25,727 bases of DNA, from assembly GCA_021157815.1 (NCBI GenBank), contig JAGGVT010000189.1, positions 1 to 25,727 on the forward strand. Reading direction: 5' to 3'. This document shows positions 14,995-21,850 of the stretch, one piece after another. Within the stretch, counting starts at the first letter, position 1. Every line of letters begins with the position of its first letter. The translations under genes and the position numbers were made by a program. The notes under the pieces were generated by a model, which saw only the letters and a program-made list of their open reading frames with translations, made no database searches and was not told the origin of the DNA. This DNA is from a bacterium (GTDB lineage Bacteria; JAJVIF01; JAGGVT01).

Positions 14995-15951
14995 CTATCT
15001 AATCACGCAGCATCCGCCGGGAATGCAGCATAAATCGCAAAGCATGGCGCAGCATAAGCAGTCTGTCATGCCGGGACAGCATCCGCATGAGAATCCGCGC
15101 CGCTGATAATACTGCTCGCGCATATTCTCCCTCATGTTCTGCTGGTTCATATACATACGCACCGATGGATGATCCGGATTAACTGACTGCGCATGATCCG
15201 CGACACTTCTTGCCCTGATATGCTGTCCGACCATATGCAGAGCGGATGCCAGCCCTATCAGATATTGCGGATTATCGACATCGAGATTAGTCGCTTTTTC
15301 AATATCACGAATCGCCAGACGCGGATTTCGCATCGAAACATAACAAGCGCCGCGATTGAAATGATAAACCGCGTTGTTCGGTTCAATTCGAATCGAGTTG
15401 CCAAGTGAATAGATCGCCCCGCGATAGTTTCCAGTCTCGATATATGCCATCGCCTTGAGGTTATGCGCGCCGGCATCATCGGGAGTCAGCCGTAGAATCT
15501 GGTCGAGTATATTTATCGACTGCGTATATTTCCTGCCGTTAAACAGATTCAGCGCCTTGTCGCGAAGGTCGCGCATTCTTGCCGGGTCAGCGCCGTAGTA
15601 TTCGCTCTGTTCGCCCCAGTCATCCGTATATGCGTAGCCAGTGTCAGCCTGATGATATTGTTTGTAATATGAATCCTGAGGCGGTTGATATGATGGTTGC
15701 GGCGGCGGTTGTGAAGGGGGAGGCGCTCCACGCATTCCGCCTGAATCATACTGGCGTCTGCTCGACGGGTCTTTTAAAGCCGAGTATGCCTCGTTTATCG
15801 ATTTCATCCGCTCCTCAGCCAGATGAGCCAGCGGATTGTCCATGTGGCGGTCTGGATGAAATTCCAGCGCGAGTTTCTTATACGCCGATTCAATCTCGCG
15901 TTGTGAGGCATTTCTGCCGACCCCAAGGATATCGTAATAATCCTCCGCCAC
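14995..15951 (-). CDS. J-domain / TPR protein with cysteine-rich C-terminal tail
   Basis: The 318-residue protein begins with a J-domain (YYDILGVGRNASQREIESAYKKLALEFHPD..., HPD at 32-34), which stimulates DnaK-type ATPases. A Pro/Gln/Tyr-rich linker (about 75-120) follows, then three to four TPR units (about 125-262) for protein binding. The tail has 11 cysteines in 27 residues (289-315), ending LCCIPGGCCVIR. It lacks the zinc-finger and C-terminal substrate domains of true DnaJ, so it is a specialised co-chaperone. It starts at GTG (15951), which overlaps the TAG of the upstream DUF5685 gene by one base, with AAGGAGG ten bases before, so translation is coupled. Client and chaperone partner are unknown. 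Confidence 0.9.
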   Translation of the reverse strand: MAEDYYDILGVGRNASQREIESAYKKLALEFHPDRHMDNPLAHLAEERMKSINEAYSALKDPSSRRQYDSGGMRGAPPPSQPPPQPSYQPPQDSYYKQYHQADTGYAYTDDWGEQSEYYGADPARMRDLRDKALNLFNGRKYTQSINILDQILRLTPDDAGAHNLKAMAYIETGNYRGAIYSLGNSIRIEPNNAVYHFNRGACYVSMRNPRLAIRDIEKATNLDVDNPQYLIGLASALHMVGQHIRARSVADHAQSVNPDHPSVRMYMNQQNMRENMREQYYQRRGFSCGCCPGMTDCLCCAMLCDLCCIPGGCCVIR

Positions 15952-16862
15952 TATATTGCCGCCTCCTTCATTTTGCAGTATTCAGGTTTCTTCCTGCCAA
16001 GCGCTTTGAAAAACGAGAATTCAATCGAACGTCCGTAAATTCCTTTTATAAGCTGCTCGTTTCTTTTTAATTCCAAATTTTGAAGTGAGATCGCAAGGTC
16101 ACATGAAAGCTGTTTGACAAGGTAATCGATATCATCCGATGCGTTTTTACGAATCACCGTTGGTTTTCTTGAGCCGTTGGCGTATATGTGAGCAAGCGGA
16201 TTGAATCGATTGCGCTTTAAATCCGCGGGTAAATCCTCCAGCATGTCGATTAAATCGATAGACCGTCCAAGATTTTCTCCAAGTTTAACCAGCTCAGTTT
16301 CCATATCCTGCCTGCCGGATATATGTGAAATCGATTTGCCTATTTCACCAAACAGTAGCGCGGATGACTCGAGCGATTCATCGAGCCATTTGAAATCGTT
16401 TGTGTTTCGATCAGCGACAAGTTTTTTTGCCAGTTCAAAATCAAAATTGATTTCAAGCATTTTTTGTTTGATTTCTTCATTGTCGATTCTGAAAGCCTTC
16501 TGGAACATTTGTGCCGGAAGACGTTTCAAACCGCGCTCATCATCGAGGTCATCGGATGCTTTCAAATGCATGAGGCATAAATAGAGGTCGATTAAATCAC
16601 TAATCCATTTTTGGTCAAATACGACATAGTTACGTTTCCCGATTCCCTTAAATGGGCATCGCAGCGCTGTTTCCTTAGGGGAGGAATCATCAAGAGAGAG
16701 CAAAAGCGCTGCCGCGGCAGTGAATTCATATGACAGCACAAGACGTCCTTTCGCACCGAATCTGTCCGCCAACGCATTGCACGCGCCGCAATAGACCGAC
16801 TGGTACAGGTTAAGTGAATCCCTGTCGTTTTTGTGGAAATATCCTCGAAGGCGTCCGAACAT
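15951..16862 (-). CDS. DUF5685 family protein, possibly isoprenoid-synthase-like fold
   Basis: This 303-residue mostly alpha-helical protein resembles DUF5685: an N-terminal MFGRLRGYF, then LYQSVYCGACNALADRFG with Cys25 and Cys28, LSYEFTAAAALLL, and RCPF with Cys69. Two acidic helices stand out: SDDLDDERG (103-111) and LIDMLEDLPADLKRNRFNPL (204-223), with Asp206, Asp210 and Asp214 spaced four apart. The second closely resembles the NxxRDxxEDxxxGRxYLP helix of squalene/phytoene synthases, and the first their DDxxD-type helix, so a prenyl-lipid or metal-dependent role is conceivable; this is inference. The family has no established function known to me. It is first in an operon with the J-domain protein, overlapping it by one base. 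Confidence 0.75.
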   Translation of the reverse strand: MFGRLRGYFHKNDRDSLNLYQSVYCGACNALADRFGAKGRLVLSYEFTAAAALLLSLDDSSPKETALRCPFKGIGKRNYVVFDQKWISDLIDLYLCLMHLKASDDLDDERGLKRLPAQMFQKAFRIDNEEIKQKMLEINFDFELAKKLVADRNTNDFKWLDESLESSALLFGEIGKSISHISGRQDMETELVKLGENLGRSIDLIDMLEDLPADLKRNRFNPLAHIYANGSRKPTVIRKNASDDIDYLVKQLSCDLAISLQNLELKRNEQLIKGIYGRSIEFSFFKALGRKKPEYCKMKEAAI

Positions 16863-17293
16863 CCTACTTAATAGACTATCATTGAATCAATTTTGATGCA
16901 TTAAATTTGATTGCGGTTATGTAATTTTTGCCCCCGGGACGGGGGCGACACAGCCGATGGGACGGGGTGTTGAAAAAGGGTTAGGTTTTAACGTAACCCG
17001 GAATGCCTTTATAAAAAAAGCATGAATCAATTCTACAACGTTCGCAGGCATTCCGGGGTTGCGCATATCTACCCACTTCCCCGGCATGCCTGATTCACCT
17101 TATAGATAATTGTTGATTTTATTCGGGACGGCATGACTGGGTTACGGTGTGAACAGATGGTTACTCGGTTTCTCATTAACCGGGGTAATGGGTGGCGATT
17201 TCCAATATTTTCCCGGATAGTGAGAAACCGGGCTACAACTCATCGACATCTAATGATAAAATCATTACGAACCAATTCACGGAGGTTGCGCAA
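16863..17293. other. Gap before hutU, full of degraded inverted repeats
   Basis: No gene is visible. From left to right it holds GGGGTGTTGAAAAAGGG (16964-16980), a solo terminus resembling MITE family 1; an inverted pair AACCCGGAATGCC / GGCATTCCGGGGTT (16995-17007, 17047-17060; one-base indel); and an inverted pair CGGTTTCTCA / TGAGAAACCG (17166-17175, 17221-17230). The hutU ribosome binding site GGAGG is at 17281-17285. No clear promoter was found. Confidence 0.55.
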
Positions 17294-18961
17294 GTGACAT
17301 CAGATACAGAATACAAACCCGTACATCCCCCTCGCGGGAATGAACTAACATGCAAGAACTGGCAGATTGAGGCGCCGTTCAGAATGATTTCCCATAACCT
17401 TGATCCGGAGGTTGCTGAAGATCCGGAAAACCTTATCGTTTATGGCGGATCAGGAAAGGCTGCCCGTAACTGGAAATCCTATCACGCTATTAAAAAAGCG
17501 TTAACTGAACTCGAACCCGATGAAACGCTTCTTGTTCAATCAGGCAAACCTGTAGGCGTTTTCAAAACATTCGAACATTGTCCGCGAGTTCTAATCGCAA
17601 ATTCAAATATCGTACCCCACTGGGCTGATTGGGATAAATTCCGCGAACTCGACAAACTCGGCTTGATAATGTACGGCCAAATGACTGCCGGTTCGTGGAT
17701 TTACATCGGCACTCAGGGAATTATTCAGGGGACGTATGAATGTTTCGTCGCTGCTGGTGAGCAAAACTATGGCGGCGACCTGAAAGGCAAACTTATTTTC
17801 TCCGGCGGACTCGGAGGAATGAGCGGCGCCCAGCCTCTTGCAGGTGTAATGACCGGCGCGACATATCTTGGCTGCGATGTCGATATGAAGCGAATCGAAA
17901 AACGCCTTAAGCAGAAATATCTCGACCATGCGACAGATGATATCGAGGCTGGAATCGACCTTGCGATTAAACTCAAATCCGAAAAGAAAGCGGAGTCGGT
18001 TGGAATCCACGCGAATGTGGTTGATGTCCTCAAACGAATGATTGAGCGAAATGTGATTCCTGAAATCCTGACTGACCAGACATCCGCCCATGATGAGCTC
18101 AACGGATATGTCCCTCACGGAATTCCATTCGAGGATGCGTTGAAACTTCGTGAGGAAAATCCGTCGAAATATATCGAATTGTCATACGCCTCCATGGTTC
18201 AGCACGTACAGTATATGCTTGAGATGCAGTCGCGTGGCGCGGTTACATTCGATTACGGCAACAATCTTCGAGGTCAGGCTGAAAAGGCGGGATTCGATAA
18301 CGCTTTCGGCTACAAGGGATTTGTCCCGCTGTATATCCGACCGCTTTTCTTCCAGGGTAAAGGCCCTTTCAGGTGGGTCGCTTTGAGCGGTGATCCCGAG
18401 GATATTCTCAAAACCGACGATGTTATCAAACGCGAATTCTCCCATAACAAACCGCTTGTAAACTGGATTGAAATGGCGCAAAAGCGAATCTCGTGGCAGG
18501 GGCTGCCATCCAGAATATGCTGGCTTGGCTATGGCGAACGCGCTCATTTCGGCGGAATTATCAATGACATGGTTAAAAAAGGCGAGTTGAAAGCGCCTAT
18601 AGTTATAGGAAGAGATCATCTTGATTGCGGCTCGGTGGCATCGCCGTATCGTGAAACGGAGGGTATGAAGGACGGCAGTGACGCTATCGCTGACTGGCCG
18701 ATCCTTAACGCGCTTTTGAACACAGCATCGGGAGCGACCTGGGTGAGTTATCATCACGGCGGCGGAGTGGGAATCGGATACAGCCTCCACGCCGGAATGG
18801 TTGTCTGCGCGGATGGTACTGACATGATGGCTGAACGACTGAACAGAGTTCTGACAAATGATCCGGGAATCGGCGTGGCGCGTCATGTGGATGCCGGATA
18901 CGATGAGGCAGTTGAATTCGCGAAAGAGAAGAATATCAAGGCACCGATAGGGGATTTATGA
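17294..18961 (+). CDS. hutU: Urocanate hydratase (urocanase)
   Basis: This enzyme catalyses the second step of histidine breakdown, urocanate plus water to imidazolone propionate, using tightly bound NAD as an electrophile in the cytoplasm. The 555-residue product matches the usual family length. The urocanase signature [16 protein letters not shown] is at 401-416 (Phe to Trp at its first position), with Cys409 matching the catalytic cysteine of Pseudomonas. [12 protein letters not shown] is the nucleotide-binding glycine loop, and [15 protein letters not shown] is a C-terminal family block. The GTG at 17294 is preferred because GGAGG stands eight bases before it; the in-frame ATG at 17192 lacks a ribosome binding site and its extra 34 codons translate repeat DNA. 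No hutH, hutI or hutG gene is adjacent. Confidence 0.97.
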   Translation: MTSDTEYKPVHPPRGNELTCKNWQIEAPFRMISHNLDPEVAEDPENLIVYGGSGKAARNWKSYHAIKKALTELEPDETLLVQSGKPVGVFKTFEHCPRVLIANSNIVPHWADWDKFRELDKLGLIMYGQMTAGSWIYIGTQGIIQGTYECFVAAGEQNYGGDLKGKLIFSGGLGGMSGAQPLAGVMTGATYLGCDVDMKRIEKRLKQKYLDHATDDIEAGIDLAIKLKSEKKAESVGIHANVVDVLKRMIERNVIPEILTDQTSAHDELNGYVPHGIPFEDALKLREENPSKYIELSYASMVQHVQYMLEMQSRGAVTFDYGNNLRGQAEKAGFDNAFGYKGFVPLYIRPLFFQGKGPFRWVALSGDPEDILKTDDVIKREFSHNKPLVNWIEMAQKRISWQGLPSRICWLGYGERAHFGGIINDMVKKGELKAPIVIGRDHLDCGSVASPYRETEGMKDGSDAIADWPILNALLNTASGATWVSYHHGGGVGIGYSLHAGMVVCADGTDMMAERLNRVLTNDPGIGVARHVDAGYDEAVEFAKEKNIKAPIGDL

Positions 18962-18994
18962 AAAAGCCAGCTTTACAGAAACAACAAACCCATC

Positions 18995-19060
18995 GTAGGG
19001 GCGCCGCTTGCTGCGCCCCGAATTGACTATGTTTAATGCGGCACACCGGGGCACCCCTAC
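18995..19060. repeat. GTAGGGG...CCCCTAC palindromic element
   Basis: GTAGGGG (18995-19001) and CCCCTAC (19054-19060) frame inner GC-rich inverted words (GGGGCGCC with CGCCCC). The same frame words enclose the interior of the MITE family 1 copies, so the two share a building block. It separates hutU from the following lipoprotein gene. Confidence 0.55.
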
Positions 19061-19104
19061 ATATAATGGTTTATCTGCACAAATCATCGTATGGGAAAAC
19101 TAAA

Positions 19105-19497
19105 ATGAAACATCCATTTATATTAATTATCATATTGCCATTCCTTATGTTGCTGCTTATCACCGGTTGCGATTTGGTGAATCCTCCGCAGGATGCTCTC
19201 AGGCAGTTTTTCAGGGCTGTTAATCTGAGAGACTATGAAAGCGCGAAACTTCATTGCACAGGTAAAATGGCTCAGGGTTATATCCTTGGGCAGGAATTGG
19301 AAAGCTGGTGCGCCGCCGATGATGAAGGCGACATGAACATTAAAATTCTCAATGTGGACATTAAAGATAAAGAAACATATGTTGTGTTTAAGCTGTTTGT
19401 CTTTGGTGAGGATGATGATGAGAAGGAAATTCGATTAGGCGCGCTGCTTGTTAAACGCGAAGGCAAATGGCTGGTTGATGAGATAAACCAGATATAA
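19105..19497 (+). CDS. Small lipoprotein, NTF2-like/DUF4878-type
   Basis: This 130-residue predicted lipoprotein has a hydrophobic signal (MKHPFILIIILPFLMLLLITGC) with lipobox LITGC and lipidated Cys22. The mature part looks like a small NTF2-like fold: an initial helix with QFFRAVNLRDYESAKLHC and a final strand pair ending REGKWLVDEINQI, the pattern of DUF4878-like proteins. Function is unknown. I chose the ATG at 19105, with TGGGA upstream; earlier in-frame ATGs (19036, 19066) lie in or next to the palindromic element and would put a charged leader before the signal peptide. The asymmetric acidic loop FGEDDDEKEIR may face the periplasm. Confidence 0.75.
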   Translation: MKHPFILIIILPFLMLLLITGCDLVNPPQDALRQFFRAVNLRDYESAKLHCTGKMAQGYILGQELESWCAADDEGDMNIKILNVDIKDKETYVVFKLFVFGEDDDEKEIRLGALLVKREGKWLVDEINQI

Positions 19498-19518
19498 GGC
19501 TGTCATTCTGACGTATCT

Positions 19519-19593
19519 GTCATTCTGAACTTGATTCAGAATCCATTCTTTTTTTAGGTTGGGAGATGGATTCCGGGTCAAGCCCGGAATGAC
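19519..19593. repeat. REPIN-like two-hairpin repeat, copy 1
   Basis: This 75-base unit has a left hairpin ATTCTGAA-cttga-TTCAGAAT, a T-rich spacer with TTTAGGTTGGGAG, and a right hairpin ATTCCGGG-tcaag-CCCGGAAT. Ends are GTCATTC and GAATGAC, so the unit as a whole is also an inverted repeat. Confidence 0.85.
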
Positions 19594-19693
19594 ATATATT
19601 TACCCGGGATGATACTGATTTTACCCGGAATGACACTGATTTTACCCGGATGATACTGATTGACTAGGAATGACATTAATTAGATGAAGGGGT
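19594..19693. repeat. Short tandem units after copy 1
   Basis: Three units of about 20-21 bases of the form TTTACCCGGRATGAYACTGAT are followed by a TGACTAGGAATGACATTAAT tail that leads into the next repeat. Each unit repeats part of the right hairpin (CCCGGAATGACA). Confidence 0.75.
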
Positions 19694-19767
19694 GTCATTC
19701 TGAACTTGATTCAGAATCCATTTTTTTTTAGGTTGGGAGATGGATTCCGGGTCAAGCCCGGAATGAC
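19694..19767. repeat. REPIN-like two-hairpin repeat, copy 2
   Basis: This 74-base copy has both hairpins intact, differing from copy 1 mainly in T-tract length. Two tandem 21-base units and the TGACTAG tail follow up to 19847. Confidence 0.85.
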
Positions 19768-19847
19768 ATATATTTACCCGGGATGACACTGATTTTACCC
19801 GGGATGATACTGATTGACTAGTAATGACATTAATTAAATGAAAGGGT

Positions 19848-19923
19848 GTCATTCTGAACTTGATTCAGAATCCATTCTTTTTTTTAGGTTGGCAGATGGA
19901 TTCCGGGTCAAGCCCGGAATGAC
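19848..19923. repeat. REPIN-like two-hairpin repeat, copy 3
   Basis: This 76-base copy is immediately upstream of the nuclease segment. The flank then diverges into AT-rich sequence with two further GGAATGAC-like words before the GIY-YIG gene. Confidence 0.85.
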
Positions 19924-19980
19924 ATTAATATACACGGAGTGAAAATGTGAATGTACACGGAATGACAATGTGTGTCAGAC

Positions 19981-20010
19981 ATGACAAAACAGACGGAAAT
20001 CCATTATAAT
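19981..20010 (+). promoter_or_regulatory. Promoter of the GIY-YIG gene, possibly leaderless
   Basis: ATGACA (19981-19986) and a perfect TATAAT (20005-20010) are 18 bases apart. The start ATG is at 20019, so transcription would begin at or within a base or two of the start codon. No Shine-Dalgarno is visible. Confidence 0.5.
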
Positions 20011-20018
20011 TGACAGTT

Positions 20019-20306
20019 ATGAAAAACTATTGTGTATATATCCTTGCAAGCAAACCAAATGGAACTTTGTATATCGGTATGACATCAGATTTGGTGAGAA
20101 GAGTATATCAGCATAAGAAAAATCTGGCAGACGGATTTACGAAAAAATATAGCGTCCACCAATTAGTGTATTATGAAATTACAAATGATGTTGAAAGTGC
20201 ACTAACACGAGAAAAACAATTAAAGAACTGGAAAAGGCAGTGGAAGATTGAGTTGATTCAGAAAAACAATCCACAATGGAATGACTTATATGAGGATATC
20301 ATTTAG
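20019..20306 (+). CDS. Small GIY-YIG nuclease (COG2827/YhbQ-like)
   Basis: The 95-residue single-domain nuclease has an intact active site. The first motif is the VYIL segment with Tyr7, the second YIG (18-20), then Arg27 in DLVRRVYQHK, and the metal-binding glutamate Glu65 in ALTREKQLKNWKR. Enzymes with this fold make single-strand nicks using one metal ion; cellular roles of this short class are largely unknown. It is AT-richer than its neighbours and encoded inside the palindromic repeat array. Its stop codon TAG ends on the first base of a right-hairpin half-site (20306). The ATG at 20019 starts the canonical MKNYCVYIL; an upstream TTG three codons earlier is less likely. Confidence 0.88.
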   Translation: MKNYCVYILASKPNGTLYIGMTSDLVRRVYQHKKNLADGFTKKYSVHQLVYYEITNDVESALTREKQLKNWKRQWKIELIQKNNPQWNDLYEDII

Positions 20307-20330
20307 ATTCCGGGTCAAGCCCGGAATGAC
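20306..20330. repeat. REPIN-like half-site (right hairpin only)
   Basis: A solo right hairpin, ATTCCGGG-tcaag-CCCGGAATGAC, whose first base is the last base of the nuclease stop codon. The left hairpin is missing, as if the nuclease gene took its place. Confidence 0.8.
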
Positions 20331-20370
20331 ACTGATTTATGCAGAATGATGCTATTTTAGATGAAAGGGT

Positions 20371-20444
20371 GTCATTCTGAACTTGATTCAGAATCCATTT
20401 TTTTTTAGGTTGGGAGATGGATTCCGGGTCAAGCCCGGAATGAC
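20371..20444. repeat. REPIN-like two-hairpin repeat, copy 4
   Basis: This 74-base complete copy lies downstream of the nuclease, in the same orientation as copies 1-3. Confidence 0.85.
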
Positions 20445-20587
20445 ATATATTTACCCGGAATGACACTGATTTTACCCGGGATGATACTGATTTTACCCGG
20501 AATGACACTGATTTTACCCGGGATGATACTGATTTTACCCAGAATGGCACTGATTGACTAGGAATGACATTAATTAGATGAAATGGT
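20445..20587. repeat. Short tandem units after copy 4
   Basis: Five units of 21 bases (TTTACCCGG...ACTGAT) are followed by the same TGACTAG tail, compared with three units after copy 1 and two after copy 2, so the unit count varies between copies. Confidence 0.75.
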
Positions 20588-20615
20588 GTCATTCTGAACT
20601 TGATTCAGAATCCAT
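20588..20615. repeat. REPIN-like half-site (left hairpin only)
   Basis: A solo left hairpin, GTCATTCTGAACTTGATTCA and onward to CCAT, closes the array. Beyond it the sequence is unique. Confidence 0.8.
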
Positions 20616-20684
20616 AGCGGATTTTTAAAACTGAAATATCGTAAAACGTGAACTATTTTTACTCAAAACGACATCTAAATATAT

Positions 20685-20710
20685 TGTGTCAAGTATCTGC
20701 TCTTGACACA
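20685..20710. promoter_or_regulatory. Inverted repeat overlapping a -35, upstream of the ABC operon
   Basis: TGTGTCAAG (20685-20693) and CTTGACACA (20702-20710) are perfect inverted nine-base arms with an eight-base centre. The right arm contains TTGACA, so a protein bound here would cover a -35 element. Confidence 0.5.
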
Positions 20711-20729
20711 GTGGATTGTTTTTTATAAA
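20703..20729 (+). promoter_or_regulatory. Candidate promoter of the Gld-like operon
   Basis: TTGACA (20703-20708) is followed by TATAAA (20724-20729) at 15 bases, or TAAATT at 17. The spacing of the better hexamer is short, so activity may depend on a regulator. The leader would be about 110 bases. Confidence 0.4.
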
Positions 20730-20847
20730 TTTGATATGTAGAAGTTCCGGTTTTTTACTCGTTTTTTCCTGACGCTACCTAATTTGCGGCGGGAATTTTG
20801 ATTTTTACAGATTTAGAAAAGAAATAAGTTATCAGGTGAAATAGCCA

Positions 20848-21795
20848 ATGATAAAAGTCAGGAATCTTGTAAAACGATTTGGCAGCGCTGTCGCCGTGAA
20901 TGATATTTCATTCGATGTAAAAATTGGCGAGGTTGTTGGATTTCTTGGTCCAAACGGTGCAGGCAAATCGACAACGATGAAAATAATCACGTGCTTCATT
21001 TCAGCTACTTCCGGTTCAGCCACTGTAGGCGGTTATGACTCTTTCCGCCAGCCACTTGAGGTACGCCGCCAGTTTGGATACCTGCCGGAGCAGACTCCTT
21101 TATACAACGATATGAACGTTCTTGATTATCTGAATTTCATTGCGGATTCTCACAACATGCCGAGGGAAAAAAAGCGATCGAGAATCGACGAGATGGTCGA
21201 AGTCTGCGGACTCAAACGCATGGTTCACAAGGATATCGGTGAACTGTCAAAGGGATTTCGCCAGAGGGTCGGACTTGCGCAGGCGCTTGTTCACGACCCT
21301 AAAATCCTTATTCTTGATGAGCCGACCACCGGACTTGACCCAAACCAGATTGTAGAGATTCGCGAACTTATAAAACACCTCGGCCAGGAGCGCGCTGTTA
21401 TTCTCAGCACGCATATTCTTCCTGAAGTTGAGGCAACCTGCTCAAGGATTCTAATTATCTCCGAGGGCAGGCTGGTTGGCGAGGGCACACCGGAGGAACT
21501 GAGGCTTCGTAGTGAGGGACAGGAAACTTATGAAATCAGATTAAAGGCTGACAAGAACAACGTGGAATCCGTTTTCATGACACAGGACTGGGTGACGTCG
21601 CATGAATACAGTGGAACGGAGCATAACGGAACGCATCGATTCAAGGTGCATGTTATTTCACCATCGCCCGGTGAGGATTCAGGCGAAAAGTTCTTTGATC
21701 TCGCGGTGAAGAATTCATGGAAACTTCTTGAGCTTAAGCCGTCCGGCGCGACACTCGAAGAGATTTTCAAGGATTTAACAACGCGTGAAGTGTGA
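20848..21795 (+). CDS. ABC transporter ATP-binding protein (GldA-like)
   Basis: This 315-residue cytoplasmic ATPase of an ABC-2-type system energises the membrane protein encoded next. Walker A is GPNGAGKST (34-42), the Q-loop Gln82 is in LPEQTP, the signature LSKGFRQR is at 133-140, Walker B ILILDE at 153-158 is followed by the D-loop, and the switch His189 is in LSTHILPEVE. The C-terminal 90 residues form the extra domain common in GldA/CcmA-like ATPases. First gene of four on the same strand in the order ATPase, permease, GldG-like protein, DUF4340 protein, a widely conserved gene order. In Bacteroidetes GldA/F/G are needed for gliding; in other phyla the substrate is unknown. Confidence 0.95.
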   Translation: MIKVRNLVKRFGSAVAVNDISFDVKIGEVVGFLGPNGAGKSTTMKIITCFISATSGSATVGGYDSFRQPLEVRRQFGYLPEQTPLYNDMNVLDYLNFIADSHNMPREKKRSRIDEMVEVCGLKRMVHKDIGELSKGFRQRVGLAQALVHDPKILILDEPTTGLDPNQIVEIRELIKHLGQERAVILSTHILPEVEATCSRILIISEGRLVGEGTPEELRLRSEGQETYEIRLKADKNNVESVFMTQDWVTSHEYSGTEHNGTHRFKVHVISPSPGEDSGEKFFDLAVKNSWKLLELKPSGATLEEIFKDLTTREV

Positions 21796-21850
21796 TATGG
21801 CTTGATTATTAATTGAACAGTATGAAGACAATTACAGGAGTATAAGCATA

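Noticed and set aside
15579-16070. 163-codon plus-strand open frame
   Set aside because: Antisense to the J-domain and DUF5685 genes, both well supported on the minus strand.
18182-18886. 234-codon open frame antisense to hutU
   Set aside because: Shadow of the urocanase coding sequence, with no ribosome binding site and no recognisable protein features.
20299-20592. Minus-strand open frame of 97 codons with repeated VKSVS and CHSGLDPES words
   Set aside because: It is just the translation of the hairpin repeats and 21-bp units; there is no ribosome binding site and no composition of a real protein.
19519-20615. Possible CRISPR array
   Set aside because: The repeats are 74-76 bases, internally palindromic, irregularly spaced, and the intervening DNA is itself repetitive; no unique spacers and no cas genes.
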